From: Pseudomonas sp. BGr12
GTDB taxonomy: Bacteria > Pseudomonadota > Gammaproteobacteria > Pseudomonadales > Pseudomonadaceae
Direction of reading: 5' to 3'
DNA: 64,000 nt
Assembly: GCF_030272895.1 (NCBI RefSeq)
Contig: NZ_JALRNF010000018.1
Coordinates: 44,160 to 108,159 of the forward strand
Positions within the stretch are counted from its first letter, which is position 1; every line of letters starts with the position of its first letter. Below the pieces are notes generated by a model. That model saw only the letters and a program-made list of their open reading frames with translations. It did not search any database and was not told where the DNA came from. Both the position numbers and the translations under genes were made by a program. Below, one piece after another: positions 18,462-27,379 of this stretch.

Positions 18462-18588
18462 GGACAGGGCCTCGACACAGAATGGTGGCAGTGCGACATG
18501 GACGGATCTCGGATCGGTCCAAGGGTAATCGGACCGCTCTAAACAGGGTTGTCAGTGCGGGTAAGCACCATCACTAAGACTCTAAAGG

Positions 18589-18624
18589 CATAAGAAAAAT
18601 TATTTAAATACCTTTATTGCATAT
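18589..18624 (-). promoter_or_regulatory. AT-rich operator candidate (copy 1), sulfur regulon
   Basis: 36-bp AT-rich block in GC-rich DNA, starting 128 bp upstream of the first permease start codon. It matches 33 of 36 positions of the block at 54992-55027, including cataagaaaaa, atttaaatacc and gcatat. The same 128-bp distance to the start codon in both places argues for a functional binding site. A LysR-type sulfur regulator such as CysB is the obvious candidate. That is inference, since I cannot score it against a CysB matrix here. Confidence 0.6.
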
Positions 18625-18737
18625 TGATATCACCCAAACAGCTAACCTGCGAAATCCTTCGGTGTGCCGGGATCTTTCCGCCCAAAAGGCAATCCAACCC
18701 CTGTCACTTCCCTCCTATCTCAAGGAAGAAAACAACA

Positions 18738-18821
18738 ATGAACAACCAGGCGAACCACGATCCCCAGGACCTGCTGAAACTGCTGAGCGCCCTGCTGCGC
18801 GCGGTCCGGTCGCGAAACTGA
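18738..18821 (+). CDS. Small 27-residue ORF (uncertain)
   Basis: Short open frame MNNQANHDPQDLLKLLSALL... with a good ribosome site (AAGGAAG, about 9 bp before the ATG) and an amphipathic, leucine-rich helix with a basic tail. It lies in the 430-bp stretch between the divergent amino-acid permease gene and the end of metQ, downstream of the AT-rich operator. I do not recognise it. It could be a real small protein, a leader peptide, or chance. The rest of this stretch holds only the operator and the metQ terminator. Confidence 0.35.
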   Translation: MNNQANHDPQDLLKLLSALLRAVRSRN

Positions 18822-18831
18822 GGCATAAAAA

Positions 18832-18863
18832 AACGCCGACGCGGCATTGCCTGCGTCGACGTT
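18832..18863 (-). terminator. Rho-independent terminator of metQ
   Basis: An 11-bp stem with one mismatch (aacgtcgacgc / gcgtcggcgtt on the minus strand) with a 10-base loop, followed on the minus strand by a run of Ts. It lies 28 bp past the metQ stop codon. Confidence 0.75.
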
Positions 18864-18891
18864 ATCGAGGTGTTTGGGCTGCTACGGCGAA

Positions 18892-19677
18892 TCAGAACGC
18901 CGGCAGTACCGCACCGCTGTATTTCTTCTCGATGAAGGTCTTCACTTCCGGGCTGGTCAGGGCCTTGGCCAGCTTCTGGATGGCGGCGCTGTCCTTGTTG
19001 TCCGGACGGGCTACCAGGAAGTTGACGTATGGCGAGTCGGCGCCTTCGATCACCAGGGCGTCCTTGGCCGGGTTCAGGCCGGCTTCCAGGGCGTAGTTGG
19101 TGTTGATCATGTCCAGGTCGACCTGGTCCAGCACGCGCGGCAGCATGGCCGACTCAAGCTCGCGGAACTTCAGTTTCTTCGGGTTCTCGGCGATGTCTTT
19201 CGGGGTTGCCAGGGCGTTCTTCGGATCCTTCAGGGTGATCAGGCCGGCCTTCTGCAACAGCAGCAGGGCGCGACCGCTGTTGCTGCCCTCGTTAGGAATG
19301 GCAACGGTAGCGCCTTCCTTGAGTTCGCTCAGGTTCTTGACCTTTTTCGAGTAGCCGCCGAAAGGCTCGACGTGAACACCGATAACGGTTTCCAGGTGAG
19401 TGCCTTTGCCTTCGTTGAAGTTCTTCAGGTACGGCAGGGTCTGGAAGTAGTTGGCGTCCAGGCGCTTCTGGTCGACCTGCACGTTAGGCTGCACGTAGTC
19501 GGTGAACACCTTGATCTCCAGGTCCACACCTTCCTTGGCCAGGGTCGGCTTGATCAGCTCGAGGATTTCGGCATGAGGCACGGGGGTGGCGGCGACCACC
19601 AGTTTCTCGCCCGCCTGGGCAAAACCTGCAACCGACAGAGCGGCCGCCAGAGCAGTGAACAACAGAGCCTTTTTCAT
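18892..19677 (-). CDS. metQ: D-methionine/methionine-binding protein, MetQ/NlpA family
   Basis: 261-residue NlpA-family binding protein with a Sec signal (about residues 1-22, cleavage after AQA) and no lipobox cysteine, so it is probably soluble in the periplasm. Diagnostic segments are VVAATPVPHAEILELIKP, TDYVQPNVQVDQKRLDANYFQT and AIPNEGSNSGRALLLLQKAGL. It binds methionine or a related compound. The usual partners metN and metI are not adjacent, so it is an orphan that may serve a transporter elsewhere. It has its own upstream AT-rich region and downstream terminator. Confidence 0.9.
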   Translation of the reverse strand: MKKALLFTALAAALSVAGFAQAGEKLVVAATPVPHAEILELIKPTLAKEGVDLEIKVFTDYVQPNVQVDQKRLDANYFQTLPYLKNFNEGKGTHLETVIGVHVEPFGGYSKKVKNLSELKEGATVAIPNEGSNSGRALLLLQKAGLITLKDPKNALATPKDIAENPKKLKFRELESAMLPRVLDQVDLDMINTNYALEAGLNPAKDALVIEGADSPYVNFLVARPDNKDSAAIQKLAKALTSPEVKTFIEKKYSGAVLPAF

Positions 19678-19823
19678 GCGTAATCCTTATTCGAATACAT
19701 GACCATCGGTCGACGGCAAAATGGGTTGCCAGCACATTGCTAGCTGGCTTGGAGCGGACAATACCTAGATTTTTTATTCCGCAACAATATCTTTTATTTT
19801 GCTGCTTATTCCATTTTCAACCA

Positions 19824-20753
19824 TCAGCCCAGACGCTGCAAAGTCTTCCCCAGTAGCGCCTGCAGGGCAGTGCGTTCCTGCGCGTCGGCCAGCTGGCAAA
19901 ACTGTTCGAGCTGGCTGGCCAGGGCTTGCAGCGGCGTCGGCAGATTCAGGTGCCGGGGCAGGATTTCTTCACCGCTGCTGACCAGCAAGGCAAAGTGAAT
20001 GACGTTCTCCAGCTCCCGGGTATTGCCTGGCCAGCTGTGCAGTTCCAGCACCCGTTGCGCCGCCTCGCTGATCAACGGCACCGACAGGTTCAGGCGCGGG
20101 CTGTAGATGCCGACGAAATACTCGGCCAGCGGCAGGATGTCGCCGACCCGCTCGCGCAACGCCGGCAGCAGCAACTGGCCCTCATGCAGGTAATGGTAGA
20201 GCCGGTCATGGAACTTGCCGGCGCTGACCGCCTCGCCCAGGTCGATGCTCGACGCCGCCACCAGGCGCACATCCACGGGGCTGGGCTGTTGTGCGCCGAC
20301 CCGGGTGACTTCGCGGTTTTCCAGGGCCGCGAGCAGTTTCACCTGGATCGCCAGCGGCAGGTCGGCGATTTCGTCCAGGTACAAGGTGCCGCCATTGGCC
20401 GAGCCAAACCAGCCGGCACGGCTGCTGGCGGTGCCACTGTGGGCGCCGGCGCTGTAGCCGAACAGCTCGGCATCGGCATAGGTCGGACTGATGGCCGCGC
20501 AGTTGACCGAAACGAACAGGCCGCCGCGATCGCTGGCGCGGTGGATCTGCCGGGCCAGCAGCTCCTTGCCGGTGCCGGTCTCGCCGCGAATCAGCACCGG
20601 CAGCGCCAGCGGCGCCAGCAGTTCGAGCTCCTGGCGCAATTGCCGCGAACGCGGGTCGACGAACACCAGCGCCTTGGCGCGGATGCTCAGCGGGCTCTTG
20701 TCCAGTTCGGGAAAGGTCAGCAAGGGCTGGCCGAAGGTATCGTGATGACTCAT
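19824..20753 (-). CDS. Degenerate sigma-54 activator-like AAA+ protein (SfnR-like)
   Basis: 309-residue AAA+ domain of the bacterial enhancer-binding family, closest by eye to SfnR-type sulfur regulators. Walker A (G57ETGTGKE64), Walker B (GTLYLDEI, about 123-130) and the SWPGNTRELENVI helix are intact. However, the sigma-54-contacting GAFTGA loop reads GAHSGT (103-108). The positions aligned by eye with the two arginine fingers are H182 and Y188 in FHDRLYHYL. The C-terminus has only about 40 residues after the AAA+ core, with no Fis-type DNA-binding helix. I chose the ATG at 20753 (MSHHDTFGQ). It lies 65 bp downstream of the hydrolase gene, in the same direction. It may act as a partner or modulator rather than a normal activator. 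Confidence 0.75.
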   Translation of the reverse strand: MSHHDTFGQPLLTFPELDKSPLSIRAKALVFVDPRSRQLRQELELLAPLALPVLIRGETGTGKELLARQIHRASDRGGLFVSVNCAAISPTYADAELFGYSAGAHSGTASSRAGWFGSANGGTLYLDEIADLPLAIQVKLLAALENREVTRVGAQQPSPVDVRLVAASSIDLGEAVSAGKFHDRLYHYLHEGQLLLPALRERVGDILPLAEYFVGIYSPRLNLSVPLISEAAQRVLELHSWPGNTRELENVIHFALLVSSGEEILPRHLNLPTPLQALASQLEQFCQLADAQERTALQALLGKTLQRLG

Positions 20754-20818
20754 GGCAAACTCCCGCCCGCAGCACCTGGGGCCGGGCGTTGGTTCTGGCG
20801 AAAGGTCAGCGCCCGGGG

Positions 20819-21400
20819 TCAGGCGCGGCGAAGGGCGTGCTGTTCGAGACGGTTCTGCAGGCGGTACAGGTAGGCAAAGCCCTGCTCCCAGCGACGGTGG
20901 CCGGACTTGACGTTGATATGTCCGGCCCCGGCGAGAAAGCCCACCTCGGCACCCCAACCACGGGCCAGTTGCATGGCCCGCGGGGCACTGACCGCCGGGT
21001 CGTTGTCGGAGCTGACCACTTGGCTCGGGAACGGCAATGTCTGCTGTGGAATCGGCGCGAAGTTGCGCAGGGCATCGGCGCAGGTCGGGCGCTCGACATC
21101 GGCCGGCGCCACCAGCAACGCGCCATGCACCCGGCGTAGCAAACTCACGCTGGCTTGCGCTGCCCAGTGGGCGACGGTGATGCAACCCAGGCTGTGGGCA
21201 ATCAGGATGACCGGCGAAGCGTCAGCGGCCACGGCCTGCTCCAGTGCCGCCACCCAATCTTCGCGCCGCGGCGTCAGCCAGTCGGCCTGCTCCACCCGGG
21301 CACTGTTGGGCAGCACCTGCTGCCAGTGGCTCTGCCAATGATCTTCTGGCGATCCTTGCCAGCCCGGCACAATCAGGTAACGGATCGACGTGTTGCGCAT
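20819..21400 (-). CDS. RBBP9/YdeN-type alpha/beta hydrolase
   Basis: 193-residue serine hydrolase of the RBBP9/YdeN family. YLIVPGWQGSPEDHWQSHWQ is the family N-terminus. The nucleophile lies in IAHSLGC, the acid in SSDNDP and the histidine in GAGHIN, so the triad is complete. Substrate is unknown. It is the first gene of a probable two-gene unit with the AAA+ protein gene, and an AT-rich upstream region (21440-21490) resembles the other promoters of this sulfur-related block. Confidence 0.87.
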   Translation of the reverse strand: MRNTSIRYLIVPGWQGSPEDHWQSHWQQVLPNSARVEQADWLTPRREDWVAALEQAVAADASPVILIAHSLGCITVAHWAAQASVSLLRRVHGALLVAPADVERPTCADALRNFAPIPQQTLPFPSQVVSSDNDPAVSAPRAMQLARGWGAEVGFLAGAGHINVKSGHRRWEQGFAYLYRLQNRLEQHALRRA

Positions 21401-21531
21401 GGGGACGCCTCCTGTGGGGTTTGCGTGCTTGAGGCAAAGTATAGGGGCGTGGTTATATTCGTAAAGGAATAAGAAGCTATTTATTAATAACCAAAACTAT
21501 TCTCTGTAGGAGCGGTTCCCGAGACGCAGAT

Positions 21532-21568
21532 AAAAAAAGGGCCACCCCCCTGCCAGAGAAATGGCCCT
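21532..21568 (-). terminator. Rho-independent terminator after exbD
   Basis: A 7-bp perfect stem (agggcca / tggccct) followed on the minus strand by seven Ts, 25 bp beyond the exbD stop. It closes the tonB-exbB-exbD unit. Confidence 0.8.
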
Positions 21569-21592
21569 GAAGACTTGCCTGAGGTGTGTTGC

Positions 21593-21994
21593 TCAGCGGG
21601 CGGTGATCACCGACAACTTGGTGATACCGGCTCGTTCGATCGAGGCCATGGCACGCGCCACTTCCCCATAGTTCACGCCATCGTCGGCCTGCAGCTGCAC
21701 GCGCAGTTCCGGGTCCTTGGCCTTGGCCGCCTGCAGGTTGGTTTCCAGCAGGTCGGGCTGGATCTGATCCTTGTTGATGAACAGCTGGCCGCCGCCATCG
21801 ATGCTCACCACCAGCGGGTCCTTCTGCTCCACCGGGGCCACGGCCTCGGTCTTGGGCAAATTGATGGGAATGGCATTGGTCAGCAGGGGCGCGGTGACGA
21901 TGAACACCACCAGCAGCACCAGCATCACGTCCACCAGCGGCGTCACGTTGATCTCGCTGAGTACTTCGTCACTGTCCTGGGTCGAGAAGGCCAT
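21593..21994 (-). CDS. exbD: Biopolymer transport protein ExbD
   Basis: 133-residue inner-membrane protein. One N-terminal transmembrane helix (about residues 20-39) carries the essential aspartate in VTPLVDVMLVLLVVF, followed by a periplasmic domain (VVSIDGGGQLFINKDQI). With ExbB it uses the proton gradient to energise TonB. It is the last gene of tonB-exbB-exbD, 1 bp after exbB. Confidence 0.95.
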   Translation of the reverse strand: MAFSTQDSDEVLSEINVTPLVDVMLVLLVVFIVTAPLLTNAIPINLPKTEAVAPVEQKDPLVVSIDGGGQLFINKDQIQPDLLETNLQAAKAKDPELRVQLQADDGVNYGEVARAMASIERAGITKLSVITAR

Positions 21995-21995
21995 G

Positions 21996-22718
<723 letters not shown>

Positions 22719-22745
22719 GATCAGTACTCTCTCTGTTAGCGCGAA

Positions 22746-23549
22746 TTAGTGGATCTTGAATTCGATCGGTACGCTGACCCAGCCATCCAGGGCCACGTCC
22801 CCTTGCTTGGCCGGCACGAAGCTCCAGCGCTTGACCGCCGCCAGGGCGGCCTCGTCGAGTGGCTGGCGGCCGCTGCTCTTTTGCAGCTGGATCTCGCCCG
22901 GCTTGCCGCTGGCCAGCACATGCACCCGCAACAGCACCGTGCCTTCCCAGCCGCGGCGGTGGGCCAGTGCCGGGTATTCCGGCGCCGGGTTCTTCAGGTA
23001 GCCGGCACTGGCCGAGGCCGGTGTCACCGGCGCTGGCGCAGGCGGTGCGGGTGGCGCCGCTGGCGCGACGGGCTGCGCGGGTGCCGGTGGCTGCTCGACG
23101 GCCTTGGTCACCGGTTTGGCCACTGGCTTGGCGACAGGCTTGGGTTTCGGCTTGGGCAGCGGCTTGGGCGCAGGTTTGGCCGCCAGCTCATCCACCACCG
23201 GCGGCGGTGGCTCCACGACCGCAGGTGGCGGTGCGGGTGGCGGTGGCTGGACCACTGGCGGTGCCGGCTGGGAAAACTCGATGGTCATCGGTGGAATTTC
23301 TGGCGCTACCACCGGTAGAACCGGTGTAGGCGCCTGGCTGAGCCAATAGGCCACGGCGCCATGCAGGGCCAGGGCGAAAACGCCCAGCAGGAACTTGTCG
23401 CGGCGACCCAGGGCGCTGTTCGGCGTGCGCTGCAAGCGTTGCTGCGCCAGGGGCACACGGTGCGCTCGGCCGAAGTCGACCAGCGCGCCGCCCGGCGTCT
23501 GGCGCCAGCGCACATCGAGTGTGGCGGCGGCGGTCTGGACATTACCCAT
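22746..23549 (-). CDS. tonB: Energy transducer TonB
   Basis: 267-residue TonB with a long cytoplasmic N-terminus (about 50 residues), one transmembrane segment (about 51-70), a Pro-rich periplasmic spacer with PPPP and KPKP repeats (about 90-175), and the C-terminal TonB domain (YPALAHRRGWEGTVLLRVHV to the end). A C-terminal domain of this kind contacts TonB boxes of receptors. The cytoplasmic extension is longer than in E. coli TonB but common in Pseudomonas. It is the first gene of tonB-exbBD, and a small dyad lies 88 bp upstream of the start. Confidence 0.93.
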   Translation of the reverse strand: MGNVQTAAATLDVRWRQTPGGALVDFGRAHRVPLAQQRLQRTPNSALGRRDKFLLGVFALALHGAVAYWLSQAPTPVLPVVAPEIPPMTIEFSQPAPPVVQPPPPAPPPAVVEPPPPVVDELAAKPAPKPLPKPKPKPVAKPVAKPVTKAVEQPPAPAQPVAPAAPPAPPAPAPVTPASASAGYLKNPAPEYPALAHRRGWEGTVLLRVHVLASGKPGEIQLQKSSGRQPLDEAALAAVKRWSFVPAKQGDVALDGWVSVPIEFKIH

Positions 23550-23636
23550 TGATCAGCTCCCGGGTCTGCGTTCGTTACATCGAAGGCCGCTCATTGGCCT
23601 TCGCTGGATGGATCATCAATCGGCACTGCTTATTTC

Positions 23637-23652
23637 TTAAAGTAATCTTTAA
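23637..23652. promoter_or_regulatory. AT-rich dyad upstream of tonB
   Basis: Perfect 6-bp inverted repeat ttaaag-taat-ctttaa in the 244-bp AT-rich gap between the receptor gene end and the tonB start. It resembles the dyad before oscA. It is a candidate operator for a LysR-type sulfur regulator, but the motif is short. The rest of the gap holds no gene that I can support. Confidence 0.35.
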
Positions 23653-23793
23653 AGTTATAGATAGATGATTTACGAATATGAAAAACGATGCCTCCGCTCA
23701 AAGCCGCGCCGTTCGCGGCCTTGCGCCCATCGGCGTATTTGCTATGCCTGCCACGCATGAAAAGTATGTGGCGCAGGCATGGCAAAACCGGCC

Positions 23794-26136
23794 TCAGAAG
23801 TCGTAGCGAGCGGTCAGGCCCAGGGTTTTCGGCGTGCCCGGCAGTCCTTCATAACCGCCATTGGCCGCACTCCAGAGGGTGGTGTAGTAGGTCTTGTCGA
23901 AGGCGTTCTTCAGCCACAGCGAGACATCCCACTGCCCCTGCCCCAGATCGCCCCGCAGGCCGGTGGACAGGTTGACCACGGCATAGCTGGGGATCTGCGC
24001 GAAGTCCGAGTCCTCGACCGTGCCCACGGCCTTGGAACGGAACGCGTAGCTGGCGGTGACATAGGGCTGCAGGCCGTTGTCCAGGTCCCACTGGTAGGTG
24101 CCGTTGGCGTTGCCGATCCACTTCGAGGCGCCGACCACCTGGTGCCCGGTCAGGTCGCAGGAGGCCGGTGCGCCTGGCTGCAGGGCGACCTCCGGCGGGC
24201 ACGGGGCGTCCTTGTAGGAGAGATAGCGGACGTCGTTGTAGGAGCCGTTGAGGTTCAAGGTCAGGCCACGGATTGGCACCAGGGTGCTTTCCACCTCGAC
24301 CCCGCGCGAACGCACGGAACCGGCGTTGGTCAGGTACTGCACCCGGTTGGCTTCGTCGTAGGCGTTGGTCTGGTAGCCGTGGACCTCGGTCCAGAACAGG
24401 TTGGCGTTGAGTTGCAGACGGCGGTCCCAGAGGGTGCTCTTCAGACCCAGTTCGGCGTTATTGGCGCGCTCGGTGCCCACCAGCAGCGAATCGGCCCCGG
24501 CCACCGGTGCGGTCGCCACCGTCAGGTTGACCCCGCCGGACTTCTCGCCGTGGGACAAGGTGGCGTAGCCGAGCAGGTCATCGGTGAAGCGGTAGCTCAG
24601 GTTGAGCAGCCCCGAAGGGCTGAAGGTGTACTGGTTGAGATCCCCCGAATCATAGGCGCCGACCCGTGCCTGGCGGGCCGCGGCGGCCGCGCCCGTGACC
24701 GCGGCACCGTTGACCGGCGCATTGCGGTCGACCCAGGCGCTTTTTTCTTCGTAGGTGCCACGGATGCCGGCGGTGAAATCCAGGCGCTCGGTCAGGTGCC
24801 AGGTGCCCTGGCCGAACAGGGCGAAGCTGTCGGTGTCGATATGGCCCTTGCCCAGGGTGGTGACATTGGCCAGGGCGCCAGCGGGCGTGCCGTTCCAGAT
24901 ATCGGCCTGGGGCCCGTAGAAGACGAAGGATTGGTTATCCAGGTCCGAGCCGAAGTAGTAGGCACCCACCACGTAGTCGAAGAATCCACCGGTGGGCGAG
25001 GCCAGGCGAAATTCCTGGGAGTACTGCTTGTCGCGCACCGACACGCCGGAGTTGTAGGCCGCCGGCACGTTCAGGCCCTCGTCGTTGCGCGGGGTGAAAT
25101 CCCACCAGCGGTAGGCACTGACCGAGGTCAGGGTGAAGTCGTTGTCCAGGGTCCAGTTGGCTTCCAGCGAGGTGCCGCCCTGGAACACCGTGACCTGCTG
25201 ATCGCTATCGAGGTTGACCTTGCGCGTGCTGCCGTCGATCAGCGTGGCACCGGCCGCCCTGGCACGGGTTTCGTAGCGGTTGACGCCATTGATGGTCGGC
25301 CCGGTGCTGAACAGCAGGCGGGTGCCGGCGCTGGAGTCTTCTTCGTTGTAGTCGCCGATCCAGCGCAGATTGAACTGCTCGTTCGGCTTGTACAGCAACT
25401 GCCCGCGAAAGCCCTGGCGCGAGCCGCCATTGAGGGTATGGCCGTCGAACTCGTTCTTGATATCGCCGTCGCTGCGGGTGCGGTAGGCCGAAATGCGCCC
25501 GGCCAGGGTCTCGCTCAACGGGCCGGACAGCGTGCCCTTGGTCTGGAAGTAGCCATCCTCGCCCACCGAGGTTTCGATGCTGCGCTCGGGGGTGAAGCTG
25601 GGCGCGCGGGTGCTGATGTTGATCACCCCGGCAGTGGTGTTCTTGCCGAACAGGGTGCCTTGCGGACCACGCAGCACTTCCAGCTGCTCGATGTCCACCA
25701 GGTCGAACACCGCCATGCCCGGCCGGCCGAGGTAGACGTTGTCCAGGTAGAGCCCGACGCTGCCCTCCAGGCCATCGCTGGCCGGGTTGTTACCCAGGCC
25801 ACGGATCGACACGCTGGACTGGCGCGCATGCATGTAGGCAACGTTGACGCTCGGCACCAGTTGCTGCAGGTCCTGGATGCGGTAGACGCGCTGGTTTTCC
25901 AGGGTCTGGCCGTCGAGCACGCTGATTGGCGTCGGCACGCTCTGGGCGCTTTCCTCGCGGCGCCGGGCGGTCACGGTCACGGTCTTGAGCTGGCTGTCAC
26001 TGGCCTTGACTGCCGTCTGCGCCGGCTCGTCGGCTTGGGCCGGCAGCCAGTGCGCGCTGCCGGCCAGCAGCAGGGCCATAGGCAGGCGCTTGAGCCGACG
26101 GGATGAGAGAGGTGCAGCGCGAAGGGTCGGACTCAT
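23794..26136 (-). CDS. TonB-dependent outer-membrane receptor
   Basis: 780-residue receptor: an N-terminal signal, a probable TonB box near LKTVTVTARRREES, a plug domain (about residues 60-170, with VSIRGLGNNPASDGLEGSVGLYLD and LEVLRGPQGTLFGKNTTAGVINI), and a 22-strand barrel ending in the terminal aromatic LTARYDF. The QTLENQRVYRIQDLQQLVPSV segment is typical of receptors for small organic compounds rather than classical siderophores. Its setting beside a private tonB-exbBD and between sulfur uptake operons suggests an organosulfur ligand, as for SftP (sulfate esters). The ligand is inferred only from context. Confidence 0.9.
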   Translation of the reverse strand: MSPTLRAAPLSSRRLKRLPMALLLAGSAHWLPAQADEPAQTAVKASDSQLKTVTVTARRREESAQSVPTPISVLDGQTLENQRVYRIQDLQQLVPSVNVAYMHARQSSVSIRGLGNNPASDGLEGSVGLYLDNVYLGRPGMAVFDLVDIEQLEVLRGPQGTLFGKNTTAGVINISTRAPSFTPERSIETSVGEDGYFQTKGTLSGPLSETLAGRISAYRTRSDGDIKNEFDGHTLNGGSRQGFRGQLLYKPNEQFNLRWIGDYNEEDSSAGTRLLFSTGPTINGVNRYETRARAAGATLIDGSTRKVNLDSDQQVTVFQGGTSLEANWTLDNDFTLTSVSAYRWWDFTPRNDEGLNVPAAYNSGVSVRDKQYSQEFRLASPTGGFFDYVVGAYYFGSDLDNQSFVFYGPQADIWNGTPAGALANVTTLGKGHIDTDSFALFGQGTWHLTERLDFTAGIRGTYEEKSAWVDRNAPVNGAAVTGAAAAARQARVGAYDSGDLNQYTFSPSGLLNLSYRFTDDLLGYATLSHGEKSGGVNLTVATAPVAGADSLLVGTERANNAELGLKSTLWDRRLQLNANLFWTEVHGYQTNAYDEANRVQYLTNAGSVRSRGVEVESTLVPIRGLTLNLNGSYNDVRYLSYKDAPCPPEVALQPGAPASCDLTGHQVVGASKWIGNANGTYQWDLDNGLQPYVTASYAFRSKAVGTVEDSDFAQIPSYAVVNLSTGLRGDLGQGQWDVSLWLKNAFDKTYYTTLWSAANGGYEGLPGTPKTLGLTARYDF

Positions 26137-26310
26137 GGACAGCTCCTGGCAGGAACGTATATTCCTGATAGTTATTTGTATATTGATTTACATATTTTTA
26201 CCGAATAAGAGAGTGACTTTATAAGGAGTGCGACCGAGCTGCGGCAAATGCATTTGGCCGATACTTTTAATGCCGAATAGGCATATAGGAGGGAGGTGAA
26301 GCGCAATGCA

Positions 26311-26377
26311 ATCGCGGGGCAAGCCCGCTCCTACAGGTTTGGTGAAAACCTCTGTAGGAGCGGGCTTGCCCCGCGAT
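26311..26377. repeat. REP-type inverted repeat, family B
   Basis: Inverted family-B REP copies (gcggggcaagcccgctcctac and complement) with a loop of about 18 bp. They lie 9 bp past the cysA stop and upstream of the receptor gene. The 250-bp gap also contains the AT-rich receptor promoter region (26160-26220). Confidence 0.88.
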
Positions 26378-26386
26378 CAGAGTGGG

Positions 26387-27376
26387 TCAGATGTTGGCGA
26401 CTTTCTGCCAGACCTTGGGCTTGAAGAACAGGGTTTCGCCACGCGCCAACCCGCTCAGGCTGTCGTGGTCCTTGACCACTTCGGCCTCGATCAGCTCGCT
26501 CTGGCCCTCGACCTTCAGGGTCACTCGGGTAGTCGCGCCCAACGGACGAATATCACGCACTTCCGCGGCATGATGGCCTTCGATCTCGTGCCGCGACAGC
26601 GACACCTCGTGCGGTCGGAACAACACGTGGTGGCCCTCGCTCAGGTGCAAGCGGTTGGAGTCGCCGAGGAAGTGATAGACGAAGTCACTGGCCGGGTTCT
26701 CGTACACCTCGCCCGGCGAGCCGATCTGCTCGATCACGCCCTTGTTCATCACCACGATACGGTCGGCGACTTCCATGGCCTCTTCCTGGTCGTGGGTGAC
26801 GAACACCGAGGTCAGGTTGATGTCCTCATGCAGGCGCGCCAGCCAGCGGCGCAGCTCCTTGCGCACCTTGGCATCGAGGGCGCCGAACGGCTCGTCGAGC
26901 AGCAGCACCTTGGGCTCCACCGCCAGGGCGCGGGCCAGGGCGATCCGCTGGCGCTGGCCGCCGGACAGTTGCTCGGGGTAACGGTCGCTGAGCCAGTCAA
27001 GCTGGACCATGTTCAGCAGTTCATGGACCTTCTCGGCGATCTTGCTCTCGCTTGGCCGCTCGCCCTTGGGCTTCATGCGCAGGCCGAAGGCGACGTTGTC
27101 GAACACGCTCATGTGGCGGAACAGGGCGTAGTGCTGGAACACGAAGCCGACGTTGCGATCACGCACGTCGTGGCCGGACACATCCTCGCCATGGAAGACG
27201 ATGTTGCCCTGGTCGGGGGTTTCCAGCCCGGCGATGATCCGCAGCAGCGTGGTCTTGCCGCAGCCGGACGGGCCCAGCAGGGCCACCAGCTCACCGCTGT
27301 GGATATCCAGGTTGATGCTGTCCAGGGCCTGGAAAGCGTTGAAGCGCTTGCTGACGTTACGAACTTCGATCGACAT
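26387..27376 (-). CDS. cysA: Sulfate/thiosulfate ABC transporter ATP-binding protein
   Basis: 329-residue ATPase. Walker A is GPSGCGKTT, the signature is LSGGQRQR, Walker B is [11 protein letters not shown] and the H-loop is [10 protein letters not shown]-terminal TOBE-like regulatory domain follows (about residues 240-329). The N-terminus [21 protein letters not shown] is characteristic of CysA. It energises sulfate uptake with CysT, CysW and Sbp. It is the last gene of oscA-sbp-cysT-cysW-cysA, 3 bp after cysW. Confidence 0.96.
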   Translation of the reverse strand: MSIEVRNVSKRFNAFQALDSINLDIHSGELVALLGPSGCGKTTLLRIIAGLETPDQGNIVFHGEDVSGHDVRDRNVGFVFQHYALFRHMSVFDNVAFGLRMKPKGERPSESKIAEKVHELLNMVQLDWLSDRYPEQLSGGQRQRIALARALAVEPKVLLLDEPFGALDAKVRKELRRWLARLHEDINLTSVFVTHDQEEAMEVADRIVVMNKGVIEQIGSPGEVYENPASDFVYHFLGDSNRLHLSEGHHVLFRPHEVSLSRHEIEGHHAAEVRDIRPLGATTRVTLKVEGQSELIEAEVVKDHDSLSGLARGETLFFKPKVWQKVANI

Positions 27377-27379
27377 GAA

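Noticed and set aside
20754..21185. N-terminal extension of the sigma-54-like protein to 453 residues
   Set aside because: The added residues lie inside the upstream hydrolase gene in another frame, and are Pro/Arg/Gly-rich with no homology. The ATG at 20753 starts the conserved part.
23779..26106. 775-residue plus-strand open frame
   Set aside because: It is antisense to the TonB-dependent receptor and lacks recognisable motifs. Long antisense frames are common in GC-rich DNA.
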